Shown: piece after piece, positions 33,096-41,129 of the stretch
How the letters are laid out: each line of letters begins with the position of its first letter
How positions within the stretch are numbered: position 1 is the stretch's first letter
Assembly (NCBI RefSeq): GCF_016741785.1
Contig: NZ_JAERRL010000011.1
Coordinates: 1 to 64,000 of the forward strand
Origin: Streptomyces sp. 7-21
GTDB lineage: Bacteria > Actinomycetota > Actinomycetes > Streptomycetales > Streptomycetaceae
Direction: 5' to 3'
DNA length: 64,000 nucleotides
The notes under the pieces: generated by a model
What the model saw: the letters and a program-made list of their open reading frames with translations, nothing else
Databases searched by the model: none
Told to the model about the DNA's origin: nothing
Translations under genes and position numbers: made by a program

Positions 33096-35150
33096 TCACC
33101 ACGCGCCCTCGCCCGGCACCAGGCGCCCCGCCTTGCGGTACTCGCGGCGGGCGCCTTCCAGCAGGTCCTCCCGCGTCACGGCCCCGCCGCGCCCGGCGGC
33201 CAGGTACGCGGCGGTGACGACGGCGCTGCGGATCGAGCCGCCGGCCAGCTCGAAGGAGCGGGCCAGGTCCTCCAGCGCGGCGCCGGCCCCCTCCTCGGCC
33301 GGCACGTGCGCCAGCCCGTGCCGCCACAGCGCCAGCCGCTGCTCCGCGTCCGGGAACGGGAAGTCGATCACCAGGTCCAGGCGGCGCGTGAACGCCTCGT
33401 CAATGTTGGCGCGCAGATTGGTCGTCAGCAGGGCGATGCCGTCGAACGACTCCAGCCGCTGGAGCAGGTAGGCGCTCTCCATGTTCGCGTACCGGTCGTG
33501 GGAGTCCTTCACCTCCGACCGCTTGCCGAAGACGGCGTCGGCCTCGTCGAAGAGCAGCACGGCGTCGGTGCGGTCGGCCTCGGTGAAGATCCGCTCGAGG
33601 TTCTTCTCGGTCTCGCCGATGTACTTGTCCACCACCGACGACAGCTGCACGACGTACAGGTCCAGGCCCAGTTCGGCCGCCACCACCTCCGCCGACAGCG
33701 TCTTGCCGGTGCCTGACTCGCCCGCGAACAGGCCCAGCACCCCCCGGCCCCGGCCGCCGCCCGCGCTCAGCCGCCAGTCGCCCAGCACCCGGTCGCGGTG
33801 CCGGGCGCGCTGCGCCAGCTCCCGCAGCTGGGCCAGCGGCTGCTCAGGCAGGACCAGATCCTCCCACCCCACGTCGGGCCTGATCCGCCGCGCGTGCCGC
33901 TCCAGCCCCGAGGCCGACTGCTGCCGGGCGGCCAGCCGCAGGTGCGCGGCCGTCAGCGGCGTGCCGTCGAAACCGGCCAGCTCCCGGGCGGCGCGTGCGG
34001 CGCGCGCCACGCGGTCGCCGCCCAGGTGGTAGGGCGCGACCGTGGCCGCCAGATCGAAGTCCGGTTCCTCACCCGGGCCCAGAGCAGCCGACCAGCCGCG
34101 CACCGCCCCCGCGCGCTGCCGGGGCGCGTCGAGCACCAGCGGGTCGCTCTGGCACCAGTGCGGGTCGTACGGGCGCGGGTCGGTCAGCAGCACGGACACG
34201 TCGGTGGGGGCCGCCAGCGCCCGCAGCAGCTCCGCCGGCCGCTCCGGCAGCGACGGGACGACGACCGTGCGGCCGCCCAGCCGCGCCTCGCGCAGCAGGT
34301 CGGGGACGCGGTCCTCGGGCCCGGTGTAGTACAGCGCCTCAGCCCCGGCGGCGCGCAGCGCGGCCGCGGCGCAGGCCAGCCCGTCACCCTCGCGGTGCTC
34401 GCGCAGGTAGACGGTGACCGGGCCGCGGGTCAGCCGGGCGGCCAGCCGCCGGGTGAACTCCCGGTCCGGGTCCTCGTACTGGGCCAGCGGCGGCGGGGGC
34501 CGCAGGTGCCCGGCCAGCGCGGCGTCCGGGGTGTCGTCGCCGAGCAGGTGGGCCACCACCCGGTCGGGCACCCGCAGCGCGCGGCTCAGGAACGGGCGTT
34601 CCGGTTCCTCGACGACCAGCAGCCCGAGCGCCGTGAGCGGTGCGGCGGGATGGAACCTGCCGCGCGCCGTCGCCAGGTGCGCGGGCAGCCCGCACAGGTC
34701 GAGCGCCAGCCCGACGGTGGCGCGGCGGCGGCTGACGTCGTCGTTGAGGTAGCCGTACAGCGGCTCGAAGGAGCGGTCCACGTCGGGGGCGAGCGCCAGC
34801 AGCAGCAGCGTGACATCGATGTCGGTCAGCCCCAGCCGCCCGGCGAGCTGGTCCAGCCGGTCGCCCGCGCCGGTCACGTCCGGCAGCAGCAGCGCCGGGC
34901 CGTCGTCCAGGCCGCCGGGGCCCGTGCCGGCGTGGTCCGGTACGGCCGGTCCCGCGGGCCGCAGCAGGCGCTGGACGGCCTCCTCGGACAGGTAGAGCCC
35001 GCGCAGCGGGTCACCGGCGGTCGGATCGTCCGCGGAGCGCCGCTCGACGAGCAGCGCGACCCGTTCCTGTATCCGGGCGAGGCGGGCCAGCAGCGCGGCG
35101 GCCGGGTCCGTGCGGGCGGTGGCGGGGGGTGGCAGCGGCCCGGCGTTCAC
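33096..35150 (-). CDS. CIS AAA+ ATPase (Afp15-like)
   Basis: The 684-residue protein has a long N-terminal region with winged-helix-like and degenerate AAA parts, then a complete AAA+ module: LGLFAGESGTGKTLSAE (Walker A, about 477-484), VLLFDEADAVFGKRSEVKDSHDRYAN (Walker B near 531, quoted DEADAVFGKRSEVKDSHDRY), TTNLRANIDEAFTRRLD (sensor 1 and arginine finger). All eCIS clusters carry such an ATPase, thought to help assembly. The GTG at 35150 was chosen because it overlaps the DUF4255 stop (GTGA). It ends against the terminator of the lectin gene. Confidence 0.93.
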   Translation of the reverse strand: MNAGPLPPPATARTDPAAALLARLARIQERVALLVERRSADDPTAGDPLRGLYLSEEAVQRLLRPAGPAVPDHAGTGPGGLDDGPALLLPDVTGAGDRLDQLAGRLGLTDIDVTLLLLALAPDVDRSFEPLYGYLNDDVSRRRATVGLALDLCGLPAHLATARGRFHPAAPLTALGLLVVEEPERPFLSRALRVPDRVVAHLLGDDTPDAALAGHLRPPPPLAQYEDPDREFTRRLAARLTRGPVTVYLREHREGDGLACAAAALRAAGAEALYYTGPEDRVPDLLREARLGGRTVVVPSLPERPAELLRALAAPTDVSVLLTDPRPYDPHWCQSDPLVLDAPRQRAGAVRGWSAALGPGEEPDFDLAATVAPYHLGGDRVARAARAARELAGFDGTPLTAAHLRLAARQQSASGLERHARRIRPDVGWEDLVLPEQPLAQLRELAQRARHRDRVLGDWRLSAGGGRGRGVLGLFAGESGTGKTLSAEVVAAELGLDLYVVQLSSVVDKYIGETEKNLERIFTEADRTDAVLLFDEADAVFGKRSEVKDSHDRYANMESAYLLQRLESFDGIALLTTNLRANIDEAFTRRLDLVIDFPFPDAEQRLALWRHGLAHVPAEEGAGAALEDLARSFELAGGSIRSAVVTAAYLAAGRGGAVTREDLLEGARREYRKAGRLVPGEGAW

Positions 35151-35824
35151 TCCGGTTCCTCCGGCGCGCCGGTGCCCAGCCGCGCCGCGGCGGCGGCCGC
35201 CACCTGATGCGGCCGGTGCGCGCGCTCCCGCGGCTGCTCCTGCGGTTCCTCGTCGAGGCGGCTGAGGCGGACGGCGCCGCCCTTGGTGACGGGCGGGCCG
35301 GCGTCGTACTCGGCGAACGCGGGGAAGGGCGCGGTGACCAGCAGGTCGACGGACGGCTTCAGCTCGCCGCCCAGCGCCGACCAGATCTCCGCCAGGGACC
35401 GCGTCTCGGTCTGGATGCCTCCCAGTGTGAGCGTCACCGTCTGGCCCAGCTCCCGCAGCGTGCCCGGCAGCGCGGAGGGCGGCAGCTGGTCGTGGGGCAG
35501 CAGCGAGCCCAGTACCGCCGACAGCAGCCGGTGTTCGTCCTGCGGCTGCCGCGTCCACGCCGTCACCAGGTACGACAGGCGGAACCAGCGCGGCGGCGTG
35601 CGGTGCTTCGTCACCACCTTGCGCTCGTCGTACACCGGGGCGAAGCCGCTCTGACGGCGCTTCATATCCTCGTGAATGTCGTACAGGAAGGCGTTGATGA
35701 CCGGGCCGTTGCGCCGTGCCGCCCAGTCGCGGGTGGGCGCGTCGAACGAGATGTCAATGCCGGACCTGGCCAGCGCGCCGCTGCTGAGCAGCCCTTTGAG
35801 GACCTCGTCCACCTCGTGGATCAC
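35147..35824 (-). CDS. CIS tube-terminator/cap protein, DUF4255 (Pvc16 N-terminal type)
   Basis: The 225-residue protein matches the DUF4255/Pvc16 family, which caps the distal end of the tube: VIHEVDEVLKGLLSSGAL at the start, DISFDAPTRDWAARRNGPVINAFLYDI in the core (pieces: DISFDAPTRDWAA, PVINAFLYDIHED) and RTPPRWFRLSYLVTAW after it. The GTG at 35824 follows GGGAG; upstream frame is low complexity. A Pro/Gln/Arg-rich tail ends the chain. It is the first gene of this branch and translationally coupled to the AAA+ gene. Confidence 0.92.
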   Translation of the reverse strand: MIHEVDEVLKGLLSSGALARSGIDISFDAPTRDWAARRNGPVINAFLYDIHEDMKRRQSGFAPVYDERKVVTKHRTPPRWFRLSYLVTAWTRQPQDEHRLLSAVLGSLLPHDQLPPSALPGTLRELGQTVTLTLGGIQTETRSLAEIWSALGGELKPSVDLLVTAPFPAFAEYDAGPPVTKGGAVRLSRLDEEPQEQPRERAHRPHQVAAAAAARLGTGAPEEPE

Positions 35825-35852
35825 GTGTCGCGCTCCCGCCCTGCCGTGCAGC

Positions 35853-35895
35853 GTTCTGGCCGTGGCCGTGCTGGCCGTGCTGGCCGTTCCGGCCG
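35853..35895. repeat. Short tandem repeat upstream of the DUF4255 gene
   Basis: Four or five imperfect copies of a CTGGCCGTG-type nonamer (ctggccgtg, ctggccgtt and similar) stand in tandem in the 172-base space between the DUF4255 gene and the LuxR-type gene. They could be a slippage-prone tract or protein-binding array. Confidence 0.45.
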
Positions 35896-35996
35896 TCCGC
35901 ATCCTGCACCGTGCGCCGCCCTGGCCGCAGGCGCGGCGGGGACGGCGTGCGGGAAGAGGACCGTGCCCCGGGGAACACCGCCGGGTGCCCCTTCGG

Positions 35997-36734
35997 TCAG
36001 ATGTAGCCTTCACGCAGGGCATAAGCAACAGCGTGTGCCCTGTTACGGAGATGCAGACGCGTGGTCAGACCGTGCATCACATTTTTGATAGTGCGTTCGG
36101 AGTAGGACAGCTTGCTGGCGATCTCTCCTGTGTCGAGCCCTTCGGCCACAAGCCGGAGCACATCCACCTCGCGTGGTGACAGCCCCGAGGCGGGGAGCCC
36201 GACCCTTCCCGCCGCTGTGCGGTGCAGCGCGCCGACCTGGCTGATCAGGCGACCCAGCAGATCCGCCGGCAGATCGCCGTCCCCGCGCGCGGCCGCCAGG
36301 ACGGCCTGCACCAGCCGGTGCTCGGTCGCCTCGTGGCGCCAGACGATGGCGCCGGCCCCGCACTCCACCACCTCCAGCAGCTCTGCCTCCCGCAGCGTGC
36401 CCACCACCAGCACGGCGCGTGCTCCTTCGCTGCGCACCACCCGCCGCAGACGTGTGAGCACGCTTTCGTCGAGGGTGTCGCTGATGAGCAGCGCCACGGT
36501 GCCCGGGCCCGTCTCGGACTCCTTGCGGAGCTCGATCTCCGGGTGCCGGCGCAGCTGGCTGACCGCGCCCTCGCGGGAGATCGGGTCCGCGGCGAGAACC
36601 GTCACCGGGACTCGTCCGGCCGGCGTGCGGCAGCCAGCCGCCGCCGGGACTGTGGTCCGAAATGAAGTGCGCAAACCGTCTCTCCCGACATCGGAGTGCA
36701 CGCCGCCGGTGAACCGGGCGGCCCTGGTCTGCAT
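35997..36734 (-). CDS. LuxR-family regulator with receiver-like N-terminus
   Basis: The 245-residue protein has a receiver-like domain (VPVTVLAADPISREGAVSQLRRHPEI, quoted VTVLAADPISREGAVSQL) in which DP replaces the usual DD acidic pocket and LISDTLDE stands near the phospho-acceptor position, so it may not be phosphorylated. The C-terminus is a LuxR/FixJ helix-turn-helix: GLSPREVDVLRLVAEGLDTGEI then SYSERTIKNVMHGL. ATG 36734 follows ACGGAG. It is next to the CIS genes and divergent from the LAL regulator, so control of CIS transcription is plausible. Confidence 0.85.
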   Translation of the reverse strand: MQTRAARFTGGVHSDVGRDGLRTSFRTTVPAAAGCRTPAGRVPVTVLAADPISREGAVSQLRRHPEIELRKESETGPGTVALLISDTLDESVLTRLRRVVRSEGARAVLVVGTLREAELLEVVECGAGAIVWRHEATEHRLVQAVLAAARGDGDLPADLLGRLISQVGALHRTAAGRVGLPASGLSPREVDVLRLVAEGLDTGEIASKLSYSERTIKNVMHGLTTRLHLRNRAHAVAYALREGYI

Positions 36735-36840
36735 CAACACTCCGTGACACGTGCCCGCCTGCACAATCGTGGATGACCACGAGAAGGACCACGAGATTGC
36801 CCGCGAGGCCATTCCACGAGCGGGCGGCACGTGAGCCAGA

Positions 36841-36866
36841 GACGGCCCTCACCGGAGCGGGCCGTC
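36841..36866. promoter_or_regulatory. Inverted repeat upstream of the LAL gene
   Basis: GACGGCCC (36841-36848) and GGGCCGTC (36859-36866) form a perfect 8-base inverted repeat with a 10-base centre, 29 bases before the LAL start. It could be a leader hairpin or an operator for one of the two divergent regulators. Confidence 0.4.
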
Positions 36867-36894
36867 ACCGTCACAGCCACGACAGGAGGCAGCG

Positions 36895-39678
36895 ATGACC
36901 GCAACGCCGCCCGGACACCGGGAGGCCGTCGCGCTGCTGGCCGCGGAGGCCGCCCGGGCCCGGGCCGGCTCCGGCCGTCTCGTCCTGCTGCGCGGGGCCA
37001 CCGGCACCGGCCGCACCACCGTTCTGGAGGCGGGCACCGAGGAGGCGCAGCGGCACGGCATGCGCGTGCTGCGGGCGCGGTGCTCACCCGCCGACACCAC
37101 GATGTCCATGGCCGTGGTCCAGCAGCTCCTCAACCCCGTTCCCGAGTTCTCCGACCTCGCGGCGGACTCCTACGACCGTGCCCACGCGGCCCGGATGTGG
37201 CGGCTGCTCCGCTCCTACGCCGACCAGGGGCCCCTGCTGGTCGCCGTCGACGACGTGCACCTGGCCGACGCCGACTCCCGGCGCTGGCTGGCGGAGGCCG
37301 CACTGCGGATTGACCGTTTACCGCTGCTGATGGCCATGACCGAGCGGAGCCAGTACGACGTCGACCCGCCGGGCGCCAGCGTCACCCACGCGCTGCCGCC
37401 GTCCCTGGTGCGGACCCACACCCTGGGGCCGCTGACACCTGAGTCGGCGACGGCGCTGGTGCGCGCCGAGCACCCCGTGGCCCACGCCGCGTGGGTGGAG
37501 GACTGCGTGCGCGCCGGCGCGGGCAACCCGCTGCTGCTGCGCGCGCTGCTCGACGACCTCGGCGGCGGGCGGCTGGCGGCCGTGCCGGAGACCTGCGCCG
37601 CGCTGTATCCCGGGGCGTACCCGGCGGCCGTGTCGTGGTGGCTGGACAACGCCGGTCCCATGACGGGAGAGGTGGCGCGGGCGCTGGCCGCGCTCGACGA
37701 GGGATGGAGCGACCAGCAGCTCGCCGTGGAGAGTTCCTGCACCACGACCGGGCTGCCCGGGCTCATCGGCGCCATGACCGGCGCCGACCCGGCCCGGGTC
37801 TCCGGCTGGATCACCGCCATGACCCGGCTCGGCGTGCTGCGGACCGATGCCTCCAGCCGCCCCCGCTACGCCCATCCGCTGCTGCGGGACGCGGTGCTCA
37901 CCGGCGTGCCGGTGACGCGGCGGCAGGCCGCGCACCGCGCCGCGGCCGAGGCGATGGTGCGGCACGGCGCCTCCCCCGAGGCCGCCGCGCGGCAGCTGCT
38001 GCGGGCCGACGCCGTGGGGGAGGAATGGGCGCTGGCCGCCCTGACCGAATCGGCGGAGCAGGCGCTGCGTGACAGCCGCCTCGACGACGCGGCGGTCCTG
38101 CTGCGCCGGGCGCTGGACGAGCCGATGCCCGATGAGCGGCGGCAGCGCCTGCTGACCGAACTCGGCTCTCTGGAGTACGCCGCCGCGCACCCCGCGGCCG
38201 GGCTGCCCCGGCTGGCCGAGGCGCTGCGGCTGGCGACCGGGCCGCGTGACCGGACGCGGGCGGCGGTCGCGCTCGGCACCGCGCTCGCCGGCCTGGGCAG
38301 GACGCCCGAGGCCGTGGAGACGCTGCGCGGGCTGGCGGGCGAGCTGGAGGACCACCCCGAGCTGGCCCGCACGCTGTGGAACGCCACCGTGCTGCTGTCC
38401 GACCACGACCAGCACGCGCGGGCCGAGGCGTACCAGTGGCTGCGGGACACGGCGGCCGCCGCGCCGCAGCTCGTCGGCACGGCCGGGATGGCGCTGCTGG
38501 TGCGCTACTCGGCCACGGCCGGACTGGTGTCAGCCGAGGAGGCCATGCGGCAGGTGCGTGCCCTCCTTGCCGAGCCTGCCGACACGCTCACCGAGCCGTT
38601 CCTCGTCGGCACGGCGGCGGTGGTCGCCCAGTGGGCCGACGAACTCGACGAGGCGGAACGGCTGGTGCGGCGCGGCCTGGCCGGGCAGCCGCCGTTCGCG
38701 CTGCACCCGATGCGGGAGGCGCTCCGCGACACCAAGGCCGACATCGACGCCGCCCGCGGCGACCACGCGCGGCTGCTGAGCGAGACGCCCGGCGTTGCCC
38801 CGGGGCAGACCGGGCCGACCAGCCGGCTGGCCCACGCGGTGCTTGCCATGGTGGAGACCGGGCGGCTGGAAGAGGCGAAGTGGATGGCGGAAAGCTTCGA
38901 CCTCAGGGATGCGCCGGACTCCTGGTACCTCAACCGCTTCCTGTATGCGCGCGGCGCGCAGCGGGCGGCGGCGGGCGACGCGGCGGGCGCGCTGCACGAC
39001 TTCCTGGAGTGCGGGCGCCGCCAGTCGGCCCGCGAGGTGGTCAGCCCGGTCGTCACCCCGTGGCGGACCGCCGCCGCCGAGTGCCACCTGACTCTCGGCA
39101 ACCCGGGGGAGGCGCTCGCGCTGGCCGAGGAGGAGCTGCGGCTGGCCCGGGTGTGGAACACGCCGCGCACGGTCGGGCGGGCGCTGCGGGTCCTGGCGGT
39201 GGCGACCGGCGGCCGGCATGGCATGGACCTGGCGGAGGAGGCCGTCCGGACGCTGCGGGACAGCCCGGCTGAGACCGAACTGGTCACCGCTCTGCTCACG
39301 CAGGGGCGGCTGCTCGCCGCTGCCGGGGAGCGGGCCCGCGCCCGTGACGTGCTGCGGGAAGCGGCGGTGCGCGCCGAGCGGCGCGGCGCGGTGCGGCTGC
39401 GGCGGCTGGCCGAGGAGGCGTTGCGCGAGGGCGGTGCCCGCCGCACCGGCGCGGCGCACAGCGGGTCCGGCGCGCTTACAGGCAGTGAGCGCCGCATCGC
39501 GGAACTGGCCGCGGCGGGACACACCAACGCGGAGATCGGGGAGCTGCTGCACCTGGCCCGCCGGACGGTGGAGACCCATCTCACCAGCGCCTACCGGAAG
39601 CTGGGGATCCGGCGCCGTGCTGAACTGCGTCCGGTGCTGGAGTCCGACGGTGAGGCGGAGCCGAGCGGTGTGGGGTGA
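36895..39678 (+). CDS. Large ATP-binding LuxR-family (LAL) regulator
   Basis: The 927-residue protein has the LAL layout: an N-terminal AAA/STAND-like ATPase with LLRGATGTGRTTVLEAG (Walker A, about 35-43) and LLVAVDDVHLADADSRRWL (Walker B), then a long helical repeat region, and a C-terminal LuxR helix-turn-helix (ALTGSERRIAELAAAGHTNAEI and LARRTVETHLTSAYRKLGI, about 860-915). ATG 36895 follows AGGAGG. Such proteins are ATP-dependent activators in streptomycete development and secondary metabolism. A similar LuxR-type gene is found at the edge of the CIS cluster in S. coelicolor, supporting a link with the neighbouring genes. Confidence 0.9.
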   Translation: MTATPPGHREAVALLAAEAARARAGSGRLVLLRGATGTGRTTVLEAGTEEAQRHGMRVLRARCSPADTTMSMAVVQQLLNPVPEFSDLAADSYDRAHAARMWRLLRSYADQGPLLVAVDDVHLADADSRRWLAEAALRIDRLPLLMAMTERSQYDVDPPGASVTHALPPSLVRTHTLGPLTPESATALVRAEHPVAHAAWVEDCVRAGAGNPLLLRALLDDLGGGRLAAVPETCAALYPGAYPAAVSWWLDNAGPMTGEVARALAALDEGWSDQQLAVESSCTTTGLPGLIGAMTGADPARVSGWITAMTRLGVLRTDASSRPRYAHPLLRDAVLTGVPVTRRQAAHRAAAEAMVRHGASPEAAARQLLRADAVGEEWALAALTESAEQALRDSRLDDAAVLLRRALDEPMPDERRQRLLTELGSLEYAAAHPAAGLPRLAEALRLATGPRDRTRAAVALGTALAGLGRTPEAVETLRGLAGELEDHPELARTLWNATVLLSDHDQHARAEAYQWLRDTAAAAPQLVGTAGMALLVRYSATAGLVSAEEAMRQVRALLAEPADTLTEPFLVGTAAVVAQWADELDEAERLVRRGLAGQPPFALHPMREALRDTKADIDAARGDHARLLSETPGVAPGQTGPTSRLAHAVLAMVETGRLEEAKWMAESFDLRDAPDSWYLNRFLYARGAQRAAAGDAAGALHDFLECGRRQSAREVVSPVVTPWRTAAAECHLTLGNPGEALALAEEELRLARVWNTPRTVGRALRVLAVATGGRHGMDLAEEAVRTLRDSPAETELVTALLTQGRLLAAAGERARARDVLREAAVRAERRGAVRLRRLAEEALREGGARRTGAAHSGSGALTGSERRIAELAAAGHTNAEIGELLHLARRTVETHLTSAYRKLGIRRRAELRPVLESDGEAEPSGVG

Positions 39679-39904
39679 GGCGCCGGACGGGCGCCTGGGT
39701 GCGGGAGGTATGCGGGAGACGTGCGCCAGGCGTGTGTGCTCCGGGCGGACGGTGGCCTGCCTTCCCGTGTGCCCGGACCGGAGAACCGGGATGGTGCCGT
39801 GGCCTGGCATGCCGGCGAAGCCCACGCGGTGAGCGGTAAGTCCCACGGTTTTTCTGCACGCTAACTCCCGCTTGATAAAAGGGAGTTCGTCCCTGCTGGA
39901 ATGC
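39679..39904. other. Intergenic DNA after the LAL gene
   Basis: These 226 bases hold no convincing gene. The only clear structure is the hairpin at 39863-39887, just before the pectate-lyase promoter. Confidence 0.5.
39863..39887. terminator. Hairpin between the LAL gene and the pectate-lyase promoter
   Basis: AACTCCC (39863-39869) and GGGAGTT (39881-39887) pair perfectly around an 11-base A+T-rich loop. It lies 185 bases after the LAL stop and 18 bases before the -35 box of the next promoter. It may insulate the two genes or be part of an operator. Confidence 0.4.
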
Positions 39905-39933
39905 TTGACAGCGGTGTGCCGGACGGATAGTTT
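39905..39933 (+). promoter_or_regulatory. Promoter of the pectate-lyase gene
   Basis: TTGACA (39905-39910), a 17-base spacer and TAGTTT (39928-39933) form one of the best housekeeping-type promoters in the window. The predicted start of transcription is near 39940, directly before the palindrome. Confidence 0.75.
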
Positions 39934-39940
39934 CCCGGCA

Positions 39941-39960
39941 GTCAGAAAGCGCTTTCTGAC
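39941..39960. promoter_or_regulatory. Perfect 20-base palindrome, LacI-type operator
   Basis: GTCAGAAAGCGCTTTCTGAC is identical to its reverse complement and has the CG-centred AAGCGCTT core of LacI/GalR-family operators. It begins at about +1 of the pectate-lyase promoter, so a bound repressor would block initiation or escape. Confidence 0.8.
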
Positions 39961-40085
39961 TGGGCGTCAGCAGAGAGCCGCAGCATGAGCGCGCGGTGCG
40001 GGACGAGCACCGCGCGCGGGATTCCGGGAGCCGCCGGGCGACATCCGGTATCGCCGCGTTCCCCGCATGACCCTGCAAGGGTGGG

Positions 40086-40113
40086 ACGGATACGGAACCG
40101 GACCCGTATCCGT
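40086..40113 (+). promoter_or_regulatory. Hairpin in the long pectate-lyase leader
   Basis: ACGGATACGG (40086-40095) and CCGTATCCGT (40104-40113) pair perfectly over an 8-base loop. It sits in the middle of an mRNA leader of about 320 bases predicted between the promoter and ATG 40261. A leader role in stability or translation is possible; alternatively it is a second operator. Confidence 0.5.
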
Positions 40114-40260
40114 ACCCGGTGCCGCACCGCGCGGAATTCCCGTTCCCGCTCCGCGCCGTGCGGCCACCGCTCTCTGCCCGGCGGCGGACCGGCCAGCCGG
40201 GGTCCGCACCGTGGCACGGCGCTCCGAGACGGCACGAACCGTTCAGAGAGGCAACAGACC

Positions 40261-41073
40261 ATGCGATCCCCACATCGCCGAGTCACCGCACGACGCGGCG
40301 CGCTGCTGCTCGCCGCCGCTGCCGCCCTGGTCGCCGGCGGCATGACGGCGTCCGCCAGCGCCTCCCCGGCCGCGGAGACCACCGCGGTCTCCTTCCCGGA
40401 GCCCGCCGGTGAGATCGTCGTCCACGAAACCATCGAGGTGGACGGCACCTTCGACGGCGGCAACGTGCGCTACGTGCCGGGCCCCGAGCTCGGCGACGGC
40501 AGCCAGGACGAGGACCAGCAGCCGGTCTTCGAGGTGGCCGAGGGCGGCACGCTCAGCAACGTCATCATCGGATCGCCGGGCGCGGACGGCGTCCACTGCG
40601 AGGGCAGCTGCACGCTCAGCAGCGTGTGGTGGGAGGACATCGGCGAGGACGCCGCCACCTTCCGCGGCGGCGACGGCTCCCGGTTCCTGGTCACCGGCGG
40701 CGCGGCGCGCGGCAGTGACGACAAGGTCTTCCAGCACAACGGCGGCGGCACCCTGACGGTGACCGGCTTCGCCGCGGAGGACTTCGCCACCCTGGTGCGC
40801 TCCTGCGGCAACTGCTCCACCCAGTACCAGCGGCACATCGTGCTGGACGGCGTGGAGGTGACCGTCCCGGCCAGCAGGCTGGCCGGCATCAACGAGAACT
40901 ACGGCGACTCCGCCACCCTGCGCAACATCACCATCATCGGCGACGACGGCCGCGGTGTCGTGCCGTGCCAGCGGTACATCGGCAACGACAACGGTGACGA
41001 GCCGGAGCAGACCGGGAGCGGCCCGGACGGCACCCACTGCCTCTACAGCGAGTCGGACATCAGCTACCGGTGA
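40261..41073 (+). CDS. Secreted pectate lyase, PL3
   Basis: The 270-residue protein has a Sec signal (HRRVTARRGALLLAAAAALVAGG, cleavage near SASA; quoted RGALLLAAAAALVAGG) and a right-handed parallel beta-helix domain of family PL3. Typical stretches are VFEVAEGGTLSNVIIGSPGADGVHCEGSC (pieces: GTLSNVIIGSPGADGVHC), WWEDIGEDAATFRG and DDKVFQHNGGGTLTVTGF. PL3 enzymes cleave polygalacturonate by calcium-dependent beta-elimination. Four Cys in SCGNCSTQ and nearby probably form disulfides outside the cell. ATG 40261 follows GAGAGG. Control by a LacI-type repressor is suggested by the upstream palindrome. The frame is open upstream but without similarity. Confidence 0.92.
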   Translation: MRSPHRRVTARRGALLLAAAAALVAGGMTASASASPAAETTAVSFPEPAGEIVVHETIEVDGTFDGGNVRYVPGPELGDGSQDEDQQPVFEVAEGGTLSNVIIGSPGADGVHCEGSCTLSSVWWEDIGEDAATFRGGDGSRFLVTGGAARGSDDKVFQHNGGGTLTVTGFAAEDFATLVRSCGNCSTQYQRHIVLDGVEVTVPASRLAGINENYGDSATLRNITIIGDDGRGVVPCQRYIGNDNGDEPEQTGSGPDGTHCLYSESDISYR

Positions 41074-41076
41074 GCC

Positions 41077-41111
41077 GTACCGGCGCCCGCGCCCCGGCCG
41101 GGCGCCGGTAC
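41077..41111. terminator. Bidirectional terminator hairpin
   Basis: GTACCGGCGCCCG (41077-41089) and CGGGCGCCGGTAC (41099-41111) make a perfect 13-base-pair stem with a 9-base loop, between the convergent pectate-lyase (stop 41073) and polymerase (stop 41130) genes. Confidence 0.75.
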
Positions 41112-41129
41112 GTACCCCGTGCCCGCAGG

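Noticed and set aside
39985..40260. N-terminal extension of pectate lyase by 92 codons
   Set aside because: No similarity, no ribosome-binding site, crosses the leader hairpin; the signal peptide begins at 40261.
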